Positions 38,297 to 51,700 of a stretch of DNA of 64,000 nt are shown here, in pieces; position 1 is the stretch's first letter, and every line of letters starts with the position of its first letter. This stretch comes from Stropharia rugosoannulata (Eukaryota; Basidiomycota; Agaricomycetes; Agaricales; Strophariaceae), in assembly GCA_028532985.1 (NCBI GenBank), contig JANCIK010000001.1, forward strand, positions 1 through 64,000, read 5' to 3'. Below the pieces are notes generated by a model, which saw only the letters and a list, made by a program, of their open reading frames with translations, had not been told where the DNA came from and did not search any database. A program made the position numbers and the translations under genes.

Positions 38297-40755
38297 ACGG
38301 AACCATCTTTACAACGTCACGGGATGTAAAATATCACCTATGTACGAGAATAAACGGTATGTATTTCTGGAGTACGCCGTGCGTAGACAGGGGACGTTGG
38401 TAGATCAAGCAAGCTTCAATTATAAAAGAAAATTTTGTACCGATAAGTAATAACTTACCTGTCTAATAATTGTTATGTGAACATAATCCCATGCATCGGA
38501 TAGCGCTACTTAAGTTAACTGAGCTCACAGACGTCATCACAATTGAATATTGAATCCCCATCAGCCTCTGAGTTACTTGCCTGGCGAAACACGGCAATGG
38601 CGCTGAATATATCCTTCAGCCACTCTAGACATTTTATTTCTGAGAAGGATTATTATCATTCATGCGCGGGCCATTAAGGGCGGTCCCTGACAATTTCTTT
38701 CTGATGTAATGCCAGAGACAATGATCTTGCAGTGGATCTGATATGTTTTCATGCTATGGTTCATGAGGGACCGTTTTGCGGCTTCCACGCGTTCCACTAC
38801 AGACATATAAATTCAATATCCAGGTTAAACTCCAGCACAGTTCCCAGCGTCGTTCTGTCAGGCTTGTCAATCTAGGACACGATCTGCTGTTGTGATTGCT
38901 ATCGGGGACACAATTTTCGCTTGGTTCAGAAGGTAGTATTCGATTTGAGCTTTTTTGAGATAGATGGTACTGATACTAGTAGTACATTTCTGGAGGACTT
39001 GTGGGTTTTTTTAAATACAAATGATTTCCAGTACGACTTATGACTAAGCTCCTCTCGGTAGTCTATTACTGTATCATTTTAGACGGTGAGTCGTCCAGCG
39101 GGGTTGTCATGGGACACCGTGGACGAAATCCTTTAAAGTGGCGTCAGTTCTTGCAGGTATGGTCTCATCTAATTTCAATAATTTCTTCATCAACCGAGGC
39201 TGGGATCCGCTCGGAACAAACCACCGATTTCGTCCACGTACAAGTCTTTCGAGACAGGGCACAGATGAACCATTTGAAATGGTATAGCAATATATTAGAC
39301 GACCCCCGTAGTTTTATATGCGCTGATTGACTATGTGGTGCTCGAGTATGCATCCATCGTAGAGGAAATTACATTCTTACATAGAAATTAGATCTCGGGA
39401 ACCATACAGTCTATTGCAACTGCAGAAAAAGTCTTGAGAGCTATTGATGATGTGTTGTGCCGATCTTATCAATTAATGATTCAAGGTACATAGCGTACAT
39501 ACCTCCTCCGGCTGATCTTTACTGACCCCGCTGTCTATTTGCAAAGAGTTTATTTGACATAAATTACAGCCGTCGACTATGCACAGCAATCATTAATACA
39601 TCCCGTATTCGGGACCAATACACCCCGCGTTATGTATTCAGCCCTTGAAAGTTCTAATTCTGAATGAATAGAGATTTCAAATCTATTTCTACAATTCGTT
39701 CATCCTCGCATTATTATCTCAGCTGAACCACGCTACGCATGTCAACCAAGTTCTATTTTCATTTACTCCAAACGCTCTGTCCGCGAGCAGCGCTGCTCAT
39801 TCAGTCCAACTATCTGTGCACAAATTCATACGCGTTTCATATTACTTACATAGAGCCGTTTAACCCCGCCTACTCACAAGATTGCCGCCTCCAGGCTGGG
39901 GGGGAATGATGTCGGGCGTACGGCGTCATCCAGAGCCAAATTTAACTGTCAGGAATTATCCGGGAACCATTCATACGACTAAAGCTCGCGCTAGCGTGGC
40001 TACGACGCTTCCAGACAGAGGCACCGGGGAGATGGGCGGGAGCATTGGCGCTTCTGTTAACGTGGCAGACGGATCCCGTGGCAGGGGGCATGCATGGACT
40101 TACGTGAGATCTCCCTCGACATCAAAATAGTAATATGTGATGAGCGAACACTGGTATACGATTGAATATGGGTTGCTCTCAAAAAACAGGAAAATTACAA
40201 TGTACCAGAAGTGAGGGGAAGTAGGTAATAATTGTGGGTATACAACAGGCAGATATGTTGGAGTATCTGAGCATGGCGAAACAAGTGGCTGTTAGTGAAC
40301 AAATGCTGGTAAGTACTGGTACTGAACATATGGGTGTAGTTGAACAAGCCGGAGTGAGACGAAACATGAGGGAAAAAAGGAAGAGAGTGTAGAGATCCAG
40401 GGCATACGGGGTACATCAGTGGTACACGGATAATGAGATAGATAGTGCTTATCAGTCGTGTGTCGCGATGGCGCAGTCGTGTAACAGGATGGCAAACGAG
40501 ATAAATAGTTATGAAGTGAGGAAAGGTGTCGATAGATATATATGAGATAAACTGCCCTAGATCGATGGAGAGGAGGGGAGCTGAGCGATACACTACAAAG
40601 CGGGGCGACGTCGAAGCCAAGTCTGAACTACTGCTGGCGCAAGAAGTGTGGCAGGGTAGGCATATAACTAGGTGGCTCGATACCACGCGTCAAGCATGCC
40701 TCAATGAGCTGTTGGCGCAAAGCGTCGCAGCGCGTCTGGATAGCTGTAGGTTTAT
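38297..40755. other. Intergenic, includes a purine-rich block
   Basis: AT-rich DNA without a supportable gene. From about 40150 to 40720 the plus strand is strongly purine-rich and poor in T and C, so the minus strand reads as an open but low-complexity Ser/Leu/His/Tyr-rich frame. I treat that frame as compositional, not coding. Confidence 0.4.
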
Positions 40756-41034
40756 TTATATCAGCGACCATTTCCCAATCGCGTAAAAACATGCTTGCGT
40801 ACTAGGACAGGGCCACAAGGCATTGAGTACATCAATAGGATGCAGTATGGACTTCCCAAGCTTCAGAGCGTCGTCTAGAGATGGATCATGGTGCCACAGA
40901 ACAAGACAAATTTGGAGTTGATTGATGAACCAGTTGATACGGTACGGACGTCGTGTCAGCTGGTGGCCGGACGAGGTGTGCAAGGCGTTGATGATGTTGT
41001 TTACTCGCCTGATCACCTGGTCTTCATAAAACAC
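40756..41034 (-). other. Possible displaced C-terminal extension of the Zn2Cys6 gene
   Basis: A 92-codon open frame overlaps the last codons of the transcription factor in another phase and continues to TAA at 40756. Its sequence (EDQVIRRVNNIINALHTSSG, INWFINQLQICLVLW, HHDPSLDDALKLGKSILHP) looks like genuine globular protein, more so than the short tail FMKTR that ends the annotated model. The two frames meet at a TTTT run near 41031-41034. One extra base there would put them in register. It could be a natural frameshift, a sequence error or chance. Confidence 0.4.
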
Positions 41035-43768
41035 TGCCGTAGAAATGGATCAATCACCGCGCAGTCATACCAAAACATAAAGAACATACACCAGTCCTCT
41101 GCCTGTTTGCGCTTGAACACGGGACCATGTCCATGTTGCTTCCCGTTGTCCAGACCGTGGAAACTGAACAAAATGCAGTCAGCAACTGAGTTGATTCCCC
41201 GGAAATAAATGAGAAAACATACCTTCGCAAGGCAAGTGCGACGAGCATGCGGGTGCTATAGCGACGAGATGAAATGATCAGACGAGAACGATGGCAAGAA
41301 GGGGATCCTTACTTGTGTATGTACTCCCGTGTATTGTAGATGAGTGTCGTGTCGAGGTTGCACCGGTGGGCATTGAGGGCGTCCTCGATGGACTGGACCT
41401 CCATAAATGCCTCGTGAGCTTGCTCGGCGCGGTCCTCATCCTGGCTCGGCGTGTGGAAGCGGTTACAGAAAGTCCATAACAACATGGAACGGCAGTACAG
41501 AGCCCACACCGACTCTTTCACACTGAGCGAGTCACTGGCCCGGAATGCAGGGGAGATACGGTCGATAACCTCCCCGGGGAACAACAACGCGAACTATGCC
41601 GGCGCGGAAATAAGAACAAGCGCTGTGGGAAGCAGACAAAACCTTACCTTGGCCGGATCGCACAGAGAGAACTGCGGTGCCTGCTCGTTGAATGCCTCGC
41701 ATCTTGCGACGTACTCCGCGATGAGGGTAAGTGACGACCAGCAGAGCCGGCGGATCTCCTCCGCGCGAACCTCGTCCATGGTCCAGGTGTCGCCCCATGG
41801 TAGAATATAGGGGCGTGATTTGTACCGGTCTGGGTGATCCAGAGCCCCGGGGGGAATGCAAGAGCACTTCCTGTCGTGGGCGGGATAATCGTCCTGGCCC
41901 GAGTCGCAAATTATGGTCGGGACGTGGTCAGGGGAAAATAACGCTACATCGCGGTCGTGACGGTCCCAGGTTGTCAGCGATAGCTGAGTTATGATCCTAT
42001 CCAACATAGTGAGAGCCTCGGTAGCTCGGCCAGGGGAGTGTTGAGGGTATGCCGACGATTCGAAAAGAGCAAGGATCTGGGACGCTGGGATTAGATAAGA
42101 GTCGTGGAAAGCTGAATGAGCTTACGAGGGCGGCCTCGGCAACAGTGTGGTCGATCCAGTTGAGGCGTAGAACTTCTTGAAATGCAGTGTGTGCGTCGTT
42201 GGCAAGTATGATGGCCTGTTGCAGCCCAACTTGCCCCTCCTCGAGAGAACTAGATTTCATAAGCTTGGCCATGGCTAGGCCAGATAAAATAAAACAAGGT
42301 TGTATACGGTAGCGATCGTCGCCGAATAGTTTCTTTGCAAAGTGATCCATATTAATAAACGAGAGTAAGTGCCCTGTATTCTGGACGCTTTGGGGAACTT
42401 TAGTAGCTGAACGAGCAATGAATGGGGAACGTACAGAAATTGGAACTCGGAGACGATATCGGCGAGTCTGGAAGAGCGTCAGGACGATGGTAGCGAGGGC
42501 ATGAAAGGGAGCTTACTGGTGGTGCCGCTCTATCCTATTCCACCATTGCCTATGCTCGGCATCAATTGTAGGCGAGGTCGGGGCGGGATGACGATGGGGA
42601 GTCTCTGGAAATTGAAATGTATTTACATCTAGTTGGCGCGGATAGGACTGCTTTGGATAGGGACCTTGTTCGTACACATTATACTGCGGCCGGCGATACG
42701 ACGAGGTCATATCAGTCTGCAGAACGATGAGCACTAGAGTAGGGGGATGAGTGAAAGAAGCCGACCTTGTAGTCCTGCTGATCGGAGGGCATCCTCAAGT
42801 CGGTCGGAGAGGGCGGATATGGCTCGCGGGTTGCGGTGGGAGAAAGACGCTTAGTGTCGTGCTGGAGATTCTCCTTGACTCTGGACGGGGGTAGTTCGCG
42901 TTGCTCAGCCGGTCGCTCGGTCGTATTGGTGGTGCGCTTTCGCTTTGAGGGTGGAGGGACAGAACCATCTGCAGGCCTCTTTTTACATGATCTCTGGCGA
43001 GTGCCAGGCCGCTTATCAGGCCCCCTCCGCTTTGGAACAGAGTCATATTCGCAAGTATTGGACCGACGGACACAATTGTTGCAATTCGGTCTTGTTGAAT
43101 CGCATCGAATTTTGCGGCTACGACTATGACAGGGTAAGGTGGACAGGCGGTTTAAAAGGCTTAATGAAAAACGTACCACTGTCTGCAAGCAATGACAACG
43201 GAAGATATCTCCTTGCGCGGTTCTCTGGCCGAGGAGCTGGGTTCCTGGGGCGGGGCGGGTTCTGATCGATGTTGTTCCATGGGCATCGTCGAAGGGCCCG
43301 CTGGACGATTATATGTTTCATGGGAAGATCCGCCAGGCAACCGTCGCTCGGTGGTGGGACTGTAGCGAAAGTCGATGTGGGGGGTGGGGGGCATGCGGGT
43401 CGCGACAGGCGGTTGAACCGTGAAGTCGATGCCGAGCTGGTTGCGGGGGGGCAGAGGATAGTGGGTGTGGGCGGGGAACGTGACATGGGGCTGTCGCGCG
43501 CCTGTCTCCATGAGCGGATAGTCTGAATATGGGGCCGCGAGAGACTGGGGATGGATGTCAGGATATCGGACTTTTTGGGCGGTCAGAATAGGCGGGATGC
43601 GATAGCAACTAATGGCTTACGACTGTCGCCCGCGCTTCCGTACGGGGCGCCAAACACGGGCGAGTGCAGGCCCGAGCCCTCCTCGCTCGACTGGGGCCCG
43701 TCCTCGGCGGGCATGATGTGCTGCTGGTGGAAGGGAGAGTAGATGTCGGCAGAGGAACTGACCACCAT
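41013..43768 (-). CDS. Zn(II)2Cys6 fungal transcription factor
   Basis: Ten exons (minus): 43621-43768, 43177-43522, 42766-43123, 42517-42716, 42435-42467, 42126-42387, 41648-42076, 41313-41593, 41223-41255, 41013-41163. They give 746 residues in one phase, with introns of 47-98 nt. The zinc cluster spans C162 to C189 with spacing C-x2-C-x6-C-x6-C-x2-C-x6-C and signature CRSRKIRC; the second Cys codon is split by intron 2. It is followed by the linker PKRRGPDKRPG and basic patches (CKKRP, SKRKR) that would serve DNA binding and nuclear import. From residue about 351 (LADIVSEFQFL, then SFINMDHFAKKLFGDD, FNEQAPQFSL, RAEEIRRLCWSSL) the sequence resembles the fungal-specific middle homology region. 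Intron 1 boundaries are the least certain. A protein-like frame continues past the stop to 40756. The target genes are unknown. Confidence 0.85.
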
Positions 43769-45426
43769 AGTCCAAGTATGGGGGACGGCAGGAAACAAGG
43801 GGCCACACTCTTATGAAACGCCTTTTTTCCGCCCTCCTGCAGATCTTTCCGACTCCGGCATAAAATCGGTCGCAAAACATATATTTTCGCGACAAACATA
43901 ACCACCTGTCACACATTCCCACGCTCATCGGCACCGGTCCATGGCCCTCCCCCGAATTTCCCGGACCGCGCACCCACGCGAGATCCAGATAGGTCGCCAC
44001 AATTTATAACCATCCCGACGCGTCCCCCATATGCCCCGACATGGCAGGCCCTACCCACTGCAGCCGCCCTAGAGGGCGGCTGCTCATAAGTCCTTTTTTG
44101 CCCCGTCGAACATTAACCTGAGGTACTGCCATTGCGCTGGATCAATCGCCTCTCCCACACTGATATGCCTGCGCTTTCCACTTTCGCCCGAGCGACCTCG
44201 GTTTCTGCATCGAACCGTCAGAACGGGTCCAAATGATAATCACCCTCACCGTCAAGCTTTGTCTGATTGTCTCTGTCAACTCATATCTTGGCTGATTGTT
44301 ATCCTTTCGCTCTCCCTTTCTGCAGAAACACTCCCGGATATGTATCACCGTACCATCAGACATCTCGTCTCAATTCAGATGCTTTCTTCCACGTCATGGT
44401 GGGTGCCATCTCCTTTCATCTTTATTAAACAGAAGTGCATTTGTTGTTCTTTCGTTTTCTATGTTACCCTTCCCTGCAAATTGTTTCCAAAGAACGTACT
44501 CGAATTAAAGGCCACCCTATGAAAGGGTTCGCATTGACAAACGCATGTATGTGTCCACAAATCACAGGCTAGGCACCGCTGCCGTCACCCCGAGTTCCTG
44601 CCTATCATCATCTGGCGTGACATTAAATATATCTCAAAGCACCACGCCGTATGCGTGCCGCAGAGCCCTTATCTATGCGTTCGCTCACATATAATAATTT
44701 GTTTGAGACAGAAGTGAAGCGCGTAGAATGAATATAACCCTTTCATTTGTTAATGAGCGCTGCCGGGCCCGCGACCGCCGCTACCGCTCGCCCTCTGCGA
44801 CGTCATGGTCGACGCCATAGCAATCGTGATTCCTGCCCACACCTCCTCCAGCCGACCGGCGTGCGCTGGCTGGCAGGCTCATGGATGACGCAGCAGGGAT
44901 GGTCTAGGTCAAGCTGAAGACCGGCCTGGACCAGAGCTAACTAGTTAGATTTCCACTATGTTTAGCCAATAACAAATGAAAGAAACTAGTGTTTTCTTTC
45001 AGACATATATGTCACTAGTAAATAATGTTTTGCTACAAACGAGATTAACCACTGCGGCGGTACGTGGTGTACAACAACGTTCTACGATGCGTTCTATCGC
45101 ACTTCTTCCCCTCTTCTGCGCCAATCCACGCTTCTCTGAGCTTCTTCCTGAATTCTGCCCTTTCAATGCCGTAATACGCATGCCAAAACTACAAGACTGA
45201 CAGCAAAATCATGCCCTGGAAATTCTAGCAGGTCTGCTTCAAGCAGACCAGAATAAATCGGTGTTCGCAACTCCACTAGCGCTCCAAGGCACGCCGACTC
45301 GGCGCGTTCTTCGCTCATCTTCGTAGACCTACCAAAATGAGGGAAAACAGCACACACCCAGCGCAGTTTTAGTGTACTTCCGTCCCAAGCCAGTGGGTGC
45401 GCTCGCGTGTACGGCGGCCGGGAAGC
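43769..45426. other. Upstream region of the Zn2Cys6 gene and intergenic DNA
   Basis: Holds the presumptive promoter of the minus-strand regulator (43769 upward), the GC palindrome at 44060-44083, and from 44750 to 44900 a GC-rich patch. A small minus-strand frame at about 45163-45312 starting MSEERAESACLG is protein-like but could not be joined to the neighbouring fragment. Confidence 0.4.
44060..44083. promoter_or_regulatory. GC palindrome with CCG-N10-CGG
   Basis: Perfect inverted repeat with 11-bp arms, GCAGCCGCCCT and AGGGCGGCTGC, around a 2-bp centre, 292 bp upstream of the Zn2Cys6 start codon. Within it CCG (44064-44066) and CGG (44077-44079) are separated by 10 bp in everted arrangement. 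Zn2Cys6 dimers are known to bind paired CGG triplets in inverted, everted or direct arrangement. A role as an autoregulatory operator is inference. Confidence 0.4.
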
Positions 45427-45784
45427 TTAAGCAGATCTATATGCCTTCGAATTCTTGTGGCCTTGTCGAGGGAGATACAAGACAGTGGCTTCGTCGACGA
45501 AACAAAGCTTCTGGGACTCTTGCTGATTGTCGTTGACGAGTGAGAGCTTCAGTTGACTGTTTTTCCTTGCATTAAATGGTCAAACGTGCACAAAGGCGTC
45601 ATACTACAAAATAACTGGTCTTGTTTTATAAGGCTCGTCTGCATTGCACAAACCTGTAGAACAGCATTGGATCTTGGCAGATCGAAGCCAGATCAGGCAG
45701 AGCGCGATGGGCGCGCACGAGTATGCCAAGTTCAGATATGTTTTGCGTGATGTCCTGTGATATCACAGCACAGAGAAGGTGCAT
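45427..45784 (-). CDS. Short spliced frame, unknown, probable gene fragment
   Basis: Exons 45654-45784 and 45427-45565 join across an 88-nt GT-AG intron to give 89 residues. The first exon reads SQDITQNISELGILVRAHRA and LASICQDPMLFY. The second reads LKLSLVNDNQQESQKLCFVD and EATVLYLPRQGHKNSKAYRS before TAA. Both halves look like real protein and keep phase over the splice. The ATG at 45784 is only one choice: a CACAG acceptor at 45755-45756 just upstream of GACATC suggests an earlier exon I could not find, so this may be the 3' end of a larger or decayed gene. No domain recognised; no signal or membrane segment. Confidence 0.4.
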
Positions 45785-48700
45785 GGTCTCGCTATGTCCG
45801 CCGCGCCGAGGCCGTCCACCCCGTTTCGTCCCAGTTTGTACCCCCAATTTTTCAGTGCAAAAATTTGGACAAGAACGGAAAGCCGGTCTGCGTGGACTAG
45901 TGCTGTGACAGTGGCTTTCATGCGTCAGCGTACAGCCCATACGTCCACGACTCCACGCCCCGCGCGAGGACCTGCGCAAGGGAAGCGGGTGAAACACGTT
46001 CGCCATTCCTAATCCCCACGCCACGCATTGAGTCGCGCCGCGGAGGGGCTGCTGCATCGAGCCCTATTTTCTCTGGCTCTGCCAGGCATGCCAGCGGCGT
46101 GGGCGGCCTTGAGCCATGCAGATCCTCAGCTGAGCCCCGGACGAGTCCACCTGTCCAGGCTGCAGGTCGAGGGTCTTTGATACTTCCTTTCTGGGAGCAC
46201 AGAGCAGTGCTTATTCCCGTACAAACGACGCGGGAAAATGCTCGCTTGATAGGCACGAAGCTGCGCCCGTGCGGCGGGGGCGGGGAGTCGGTGGGGAGGG
46301 CGGTGAGGAGGGTTGGCGAGAGGCGAATAGGCGCGCATAGACTAGTTGGGCCGACTCGAGACGTATAGGTAGCGGGGGGGCGCCAACGGGCGGGGGGAGT
46401 AGGCTTTAGGCATCGTGCGATCTCGATCGGGCCGGAGCACGCGACACGATCATGTCACGCTGACCAATCAAGGAAAGTAGCCGGACTTGCGACACGTGGC
46501 TTGCCGCTGCGCCTCGGCGCGGGGCGGCGCGCAACGTGCGTTGACGGCTGTGCTGGATCCTATTGCAGTCCAGCATGCCCCGCCCCGCGCATTGCCCCCG
46601 CGATCCGTACGACCTGCACACACACATCCACTGGGACCCACTGCGCCTAGCCCTCTGACATATGGGACGGCCCAGACGAGAACTCGCCGAAATCCCTGCA
46701 CATGTGCATGTCACTCCGTGCCACAGGCCCTCCATACCCATCTGCTTATTCATGCACTATCTCTACCTAATCCAGTAGCTGACTCTTCCGAATTTCGAAT
46801 TTCGCCATCTTCGAACGATCAGGTCACGCAGCCGATGCTCGCACCCTTTACTGATAAGAATAGTCGCTATTGCCTCCGCCGATGCCATCAGCACCGAAAT
46901 AGCGAATATTACGACAGAGCGACTGTATTTCTTAACAGAGTATGTGACTAGGCAGAGCGTCTCGTTAAGATGGATGCTTTTTCTCTCTCTCCGCAGTGCC
47001 TTTCCACGATCCAACTCCGCCTGCTCTTTCAGGCGCTCTACACACCACCCCCGCGGAAAACACCCTTCACTTGAGCCCCTGCCTTGCTCAAACAGTGAGT
47101 CTATTTTGCCTGATAAGAATGAGAAAGGGCGACATTCCGCCGCCCCCTTACTCACCCGCGTCATGATGTCGTCTAAACATAGATTTTTAAAGTTGCATCT
47201 TTCTGAACGACGTCCTGTCGAACGGCGTGCACCCCGTAGCGCGCTGCCCTCCTTAGACCAGTTCGAATCTCTAGGCGCCAACATATAAAGTTGGATCATG
47301 CACACGTAAGATCAATCAAATGTCTTTCTGCGACAATGAATGTGCGCAAGTCACTGGCGGTATATCATCTACTCTATACCTTCAGTCAGCTGAGCAGAGA
47401 CATATAAACACGCAGAGTCAGTACCACATTTACCGCTGCACGTACCACGTTTTGTGGCGCTGTGCGAGTGCCAGAAATTAGCTTCGCCGCCGCGTCCCAC
47501 GTCGCCGTCTTTCAGCGTGCCACGCGCCGCTTCTTTCCCATCGTCCCCACACGCTGTCGCCGACGCGGGTCGACTACTCCCACGCCTCCTTCCTTCTTGG
47601 TCTCATTCGTGTCATTGCTCTCAGTCAAGACATACACACGGTTCCGGTATGCCGAACCCTGATCATTAGCCAGCAGTAGGATCATGAAATTTGTCCTTGC
47701 CCCTCTTTCGGTATTATCCCTGGGGCCAGCCCACTGCCTCGTCATCTTCCTCCCATTTCCAGCCCTGGGCATTTCATATCACTCCGTACCACCCGAGATG
47801 ATCCTAGAGACTATCAATACCCACATGAAGAACCAATAGCATCATGCCATTAATATCCATGACAGCTCCGGTAGATCATACTTACTGGGTCTATAAATAG
47901 AACATGTAAAACTGATCAGAGTAAGAGCACGAACATGTCGTTTAAGCTGCATAGGAGGTATGCATAGGTCAAGCGGGGTCGGCCGTCTCACTGTCTGCAT
48001 TTCGACTTATCCTGAGTTTCCACAATTGCAAAATCATAAATCAGAGCATAGTGGGAGTTCGTTTTCCTTCAACCTTACCCAAGTCACAGGAAGCAAACTT
48101 AAACTTAAATAATATTTGACATGGAAATTTCCTCTCAGGGCGTCGTCTAGTACGTTTCATCCAGCTCTCATGTCCTGGCATCTTAAGGCCCACTCTTGAG
48201 TAAATAGTTAATAAATTTGTATTAGGCAAGAAGCTTACGTAGTGAGTCGCACCCCATACACCGTCTGTCTTTCAGTTCTTTCCATATTTCTAGCTAGGTG
48301 AGGACCGTAACACAGAGGTAGCGGAGATTCACCTTCACCATCACTTCTTGTTCTATGAGGAGTGTCTCCTGCTCCTCGGTCGTTATAAAACCTCCGACAT
48401 TCCACGTGGAAAAGATTAATTCATCCACAGAGATTGAGCCCCATCTTCCCTTCTCTGGCTTCCTTTCTAGAGAACGGCTGAGTATAATTATAAACATACC
48501 CTTATCGCCACACGTTGTATTTATTTGCGCCTGAGGCTGTTCGTTGATTAAGGTAAGTGAAAGAAGTATGAGAGCACACGGTTCATTGCCTGCGCGTCGA
48601 TGTCTACTACGAACGAACACATTTCGAACTCCCTCTTTGGTTGTAACAAATGAAACACTGCGGAAGAACATTCAGTTTCTGATCATCACCTGAGCCATAT

Positions 48701-51700
48701 GAATAAGCATTCGTGGCAATGCGGTGAGAAAAAACTGCCTTCCTTGATTAGATTAAATGTGTACGCTACTGATCGCAGTTTGCCTCCCGCTCGCTCGGCA
48801 GTTGCCTCAGTCTTCCCTCATTGTCATGTGCATATATAAAGTTGGCAATCGTGAGTAGTCACGCATTAATGCACGGTACGAAACTCTATACTGCACCAAC
48901 GGACATGAATTGAACACAGGCGATGCTATGTCATGGAGGGTCTATGTAAATCGTAAGCGTAGTAATATATTGATCCATTTATATTCGATTTAATTAGTGC
49001 ACTATTCGTGAGGGTGGAGATCCGGTGGCCAGGTTAATATAGCCATACATATTGAACTGCTGGAATGTGCTGTAAGATAATACCTCGGAGTGAGTCAACA
49101 TATCTACATACAGTCTGCCCGAGCATATACATCGTAGATATAAGCTTATGGCAGTATAGTGACAGTGAACCTCCCCGATCAAGAACCCGTGGGTTTGAAC
49201 AGGTTCATGGTTTTGCAGTACAAGCGCGTAGAGAGACTCACGCAAGAGGGAATATATATCAGAATACGAGGTATGTTTCTGGATCCTTTCCGTGTATAGT
49301 CACATCTCCACATGATGCTGACATTGACAGTTCCACTGGTTCAAGCGGTCTTCTTTGCAAGTGCCTCTCCATATTTCATCTAACCCACGCTAGCTAGCGA
49401 CTCGCTTCGGAGCATTGATGATTACGACGGATATTTACTGATTTCTCAGAGTAGGCATATTATTGTCTATTCTCACTTTCTCCCGCATACAATTTTTGAA
49501 CGTTAAGTAGTGGTCGAGATAGTCAGTGAAGCATGGCTGCCCGTAAGAATGCATTGCTTTATCTTTGACTGAGTCTTTCGCCACTTAGTTAGGACATTCT
49601 ATACCTACTCCACATGCTTGGCCACTCGCTTTGCTAACAGTGAAGCTGTCACAACCGTCTTCAATCTTGTTACAATTCCCATACTTTTTCCACTTCATCA
49701 ACACTCGCGCCCGCCTTCAATACGGGAATTCTCCTTTCCTTACTTCGCCTGACGGGCCAGCCGAGCGGCCGCTGATGATGAGGCGCTGGGATGAACCATT
49801 AAGGTATCAGACTTGTGAGAGCGACAGCACATTTCCAGAGAAATTAAACTATCAATATCCCAGATTAAAGCTAAGCGAAGCGAGCGAGAAAGTGCGGACC
49901 TGGCACTGATAGATTGCAAACTACGTTCGGACTAGTCCTCTTCGGTGCGTCTGCCATGCACGTTCTAGGTCCCGGATCGCGGAGCGAGCGTTCCTCACTT
50001 CACGTGGAAATCTTAAAATACATTACTGCAGTCACCGCAACGAGTTCTGAATGTGCCGTGTAGGAAGTACGTTTACTTGATATAAATTCCTCGTCGATCA
50101 TATTGATCTATCATCTGGGATCCTTCGAGCATCGCTTCATGTATATACACAAAGGCAACATGTGCTACGCCTGTTCAGTGGGTTTCAATTTGGAACTACG
50201 CTGATATTAGGAAGCTCAGGCCACGTCTGCGGAGCACCTTGTTATGCAATAGCATAACGGAAATACCATCTTCCTTTCGCTGCGGGCTCCGTCCTTAGTC
50301 AAAATTATTTGTCAGTAGACTAAAGATGAGCCATTAGTCTGGGAAACTGTCATGCCCGTATGTTTCTCCGTGATTTCACCGGTTGATATGTTTTTGCTAT
50401 ATTGTTCTTCTATTAATGCTGACGCTTCTGGTGCTGGTTCAGTAAAGAGCCTTATTGTATAGGACTCTTAACGAGCTTGACAAATCTATGTTAGATGGCA
50501 TCTTGAATACCCTGTCTGTCAGGCCTGCTAAATATTATGTGTATTGGGAAATAATGTATTTGAGCAGCGGCGAGATATCTGTCGACCTACTAAATTTGCT
50601 CCCACTTTGGCGTAAATTGAAAAGCATCCGTTCCCTACAGACATTACTGTCTGAATTTGTTTACATGTAGTGCGTTCCCAGATACCAATCGAATGGATTA
50701 TCTGAATGTCATAGCTTAAAAAGCCTTCCGGTCCTCGAGTCCAAGGTGAATGAACGGGCTAAACTGTGCGAAGAATTCTCGTTGAATTTGGTTAATGGGC
50801 AGGTCTAGACAGTCGTCTGGCCAACACCTTGGATTTCTCGGAATTGTTTCCCAATAGTCTCAGATTTGCAATTTAAGAATCCTTGTAACCGTATTTGTCT
50901 TCATACGCTTGATTACTGAGCATAAAGTCACATGGGGCACTTCTCTACTTGCCTAAACATAGGTACACGAAAAATGTCGGAGGAAGCTCCTGCCAGCGAC
51001 GTTCCAAGGCATTGACGAGAAACAAATTGATTGAAGTTGACATACACAAAAAAAATTATGAACAGGCTTAAATCTTCAGAGCGTTACCCTTTATCAGCCA
51101 TCATGAGCAGCACGGCATATTGTAGATCTGAAAATGGAACAAAAACGGGAATCACGCAGCACCAGAGCGCACGAGTAGGCGCTACATAAGGCATAATGGA
51201 ACCGGGAAGCGACGATAGAGACAAATGGAACAGTGAGGACCAAGTCAATACAGGAAGATCGTGCTGTACCTCAGGGTACATCCAAGGGCGGAGACACGGA
51301 ACTTCTACAATGAGTAACAAATTCAAGAAAGGGATTGGGAGAAGCCCATAGAACAGTTCTCCTACGATAATGCTAATAAGCGTATACTATGGGTGCTGAC
51401 GAGGATGGTGACAAAGACGGAACAGGAAAATAAATAGCACCGAATTAGGAAGGGCTGCGACAAGAGGCATGAACTGGAGAGAGACCATATATGCTATCGG
51501 TAGAGCTGTTCGTGTAGTAGTTTGATGAGGGGTATGAGTAGGAGGATAAGCTTCATAGAGAGAAAGTATAATTTCCAGTTCCGCAGGTGGGAATCGCCGC
51601 ATCAGGGTACATATTTTCGACGTAGGCTGAGTAAAGACCCGTATACATAGAGAACGTGTGGCGCTAGCGTTGTCATCACAGGACGCACCGAATCAACACC

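Noticed and set aside
40195..40686. A 163-codon Ser/His/Leu-rich minus-strand frame
   Set aside because: Same compositional cause as above (purine-rich plus strand); no domain and no conserved spacing.
47255..47290. A tRNA T-arm-like word, AGTTCGAATCT
   Set aside because: No matching A box, acceptor stem or cloverleaf pairing around it.
46763..47305. A 180-codon minus-strand open frame
   Set aside because: No recognised domain, composition changes along its length, an antisense frame of 114 codons is equally open, and there is no supporting splice or start context.
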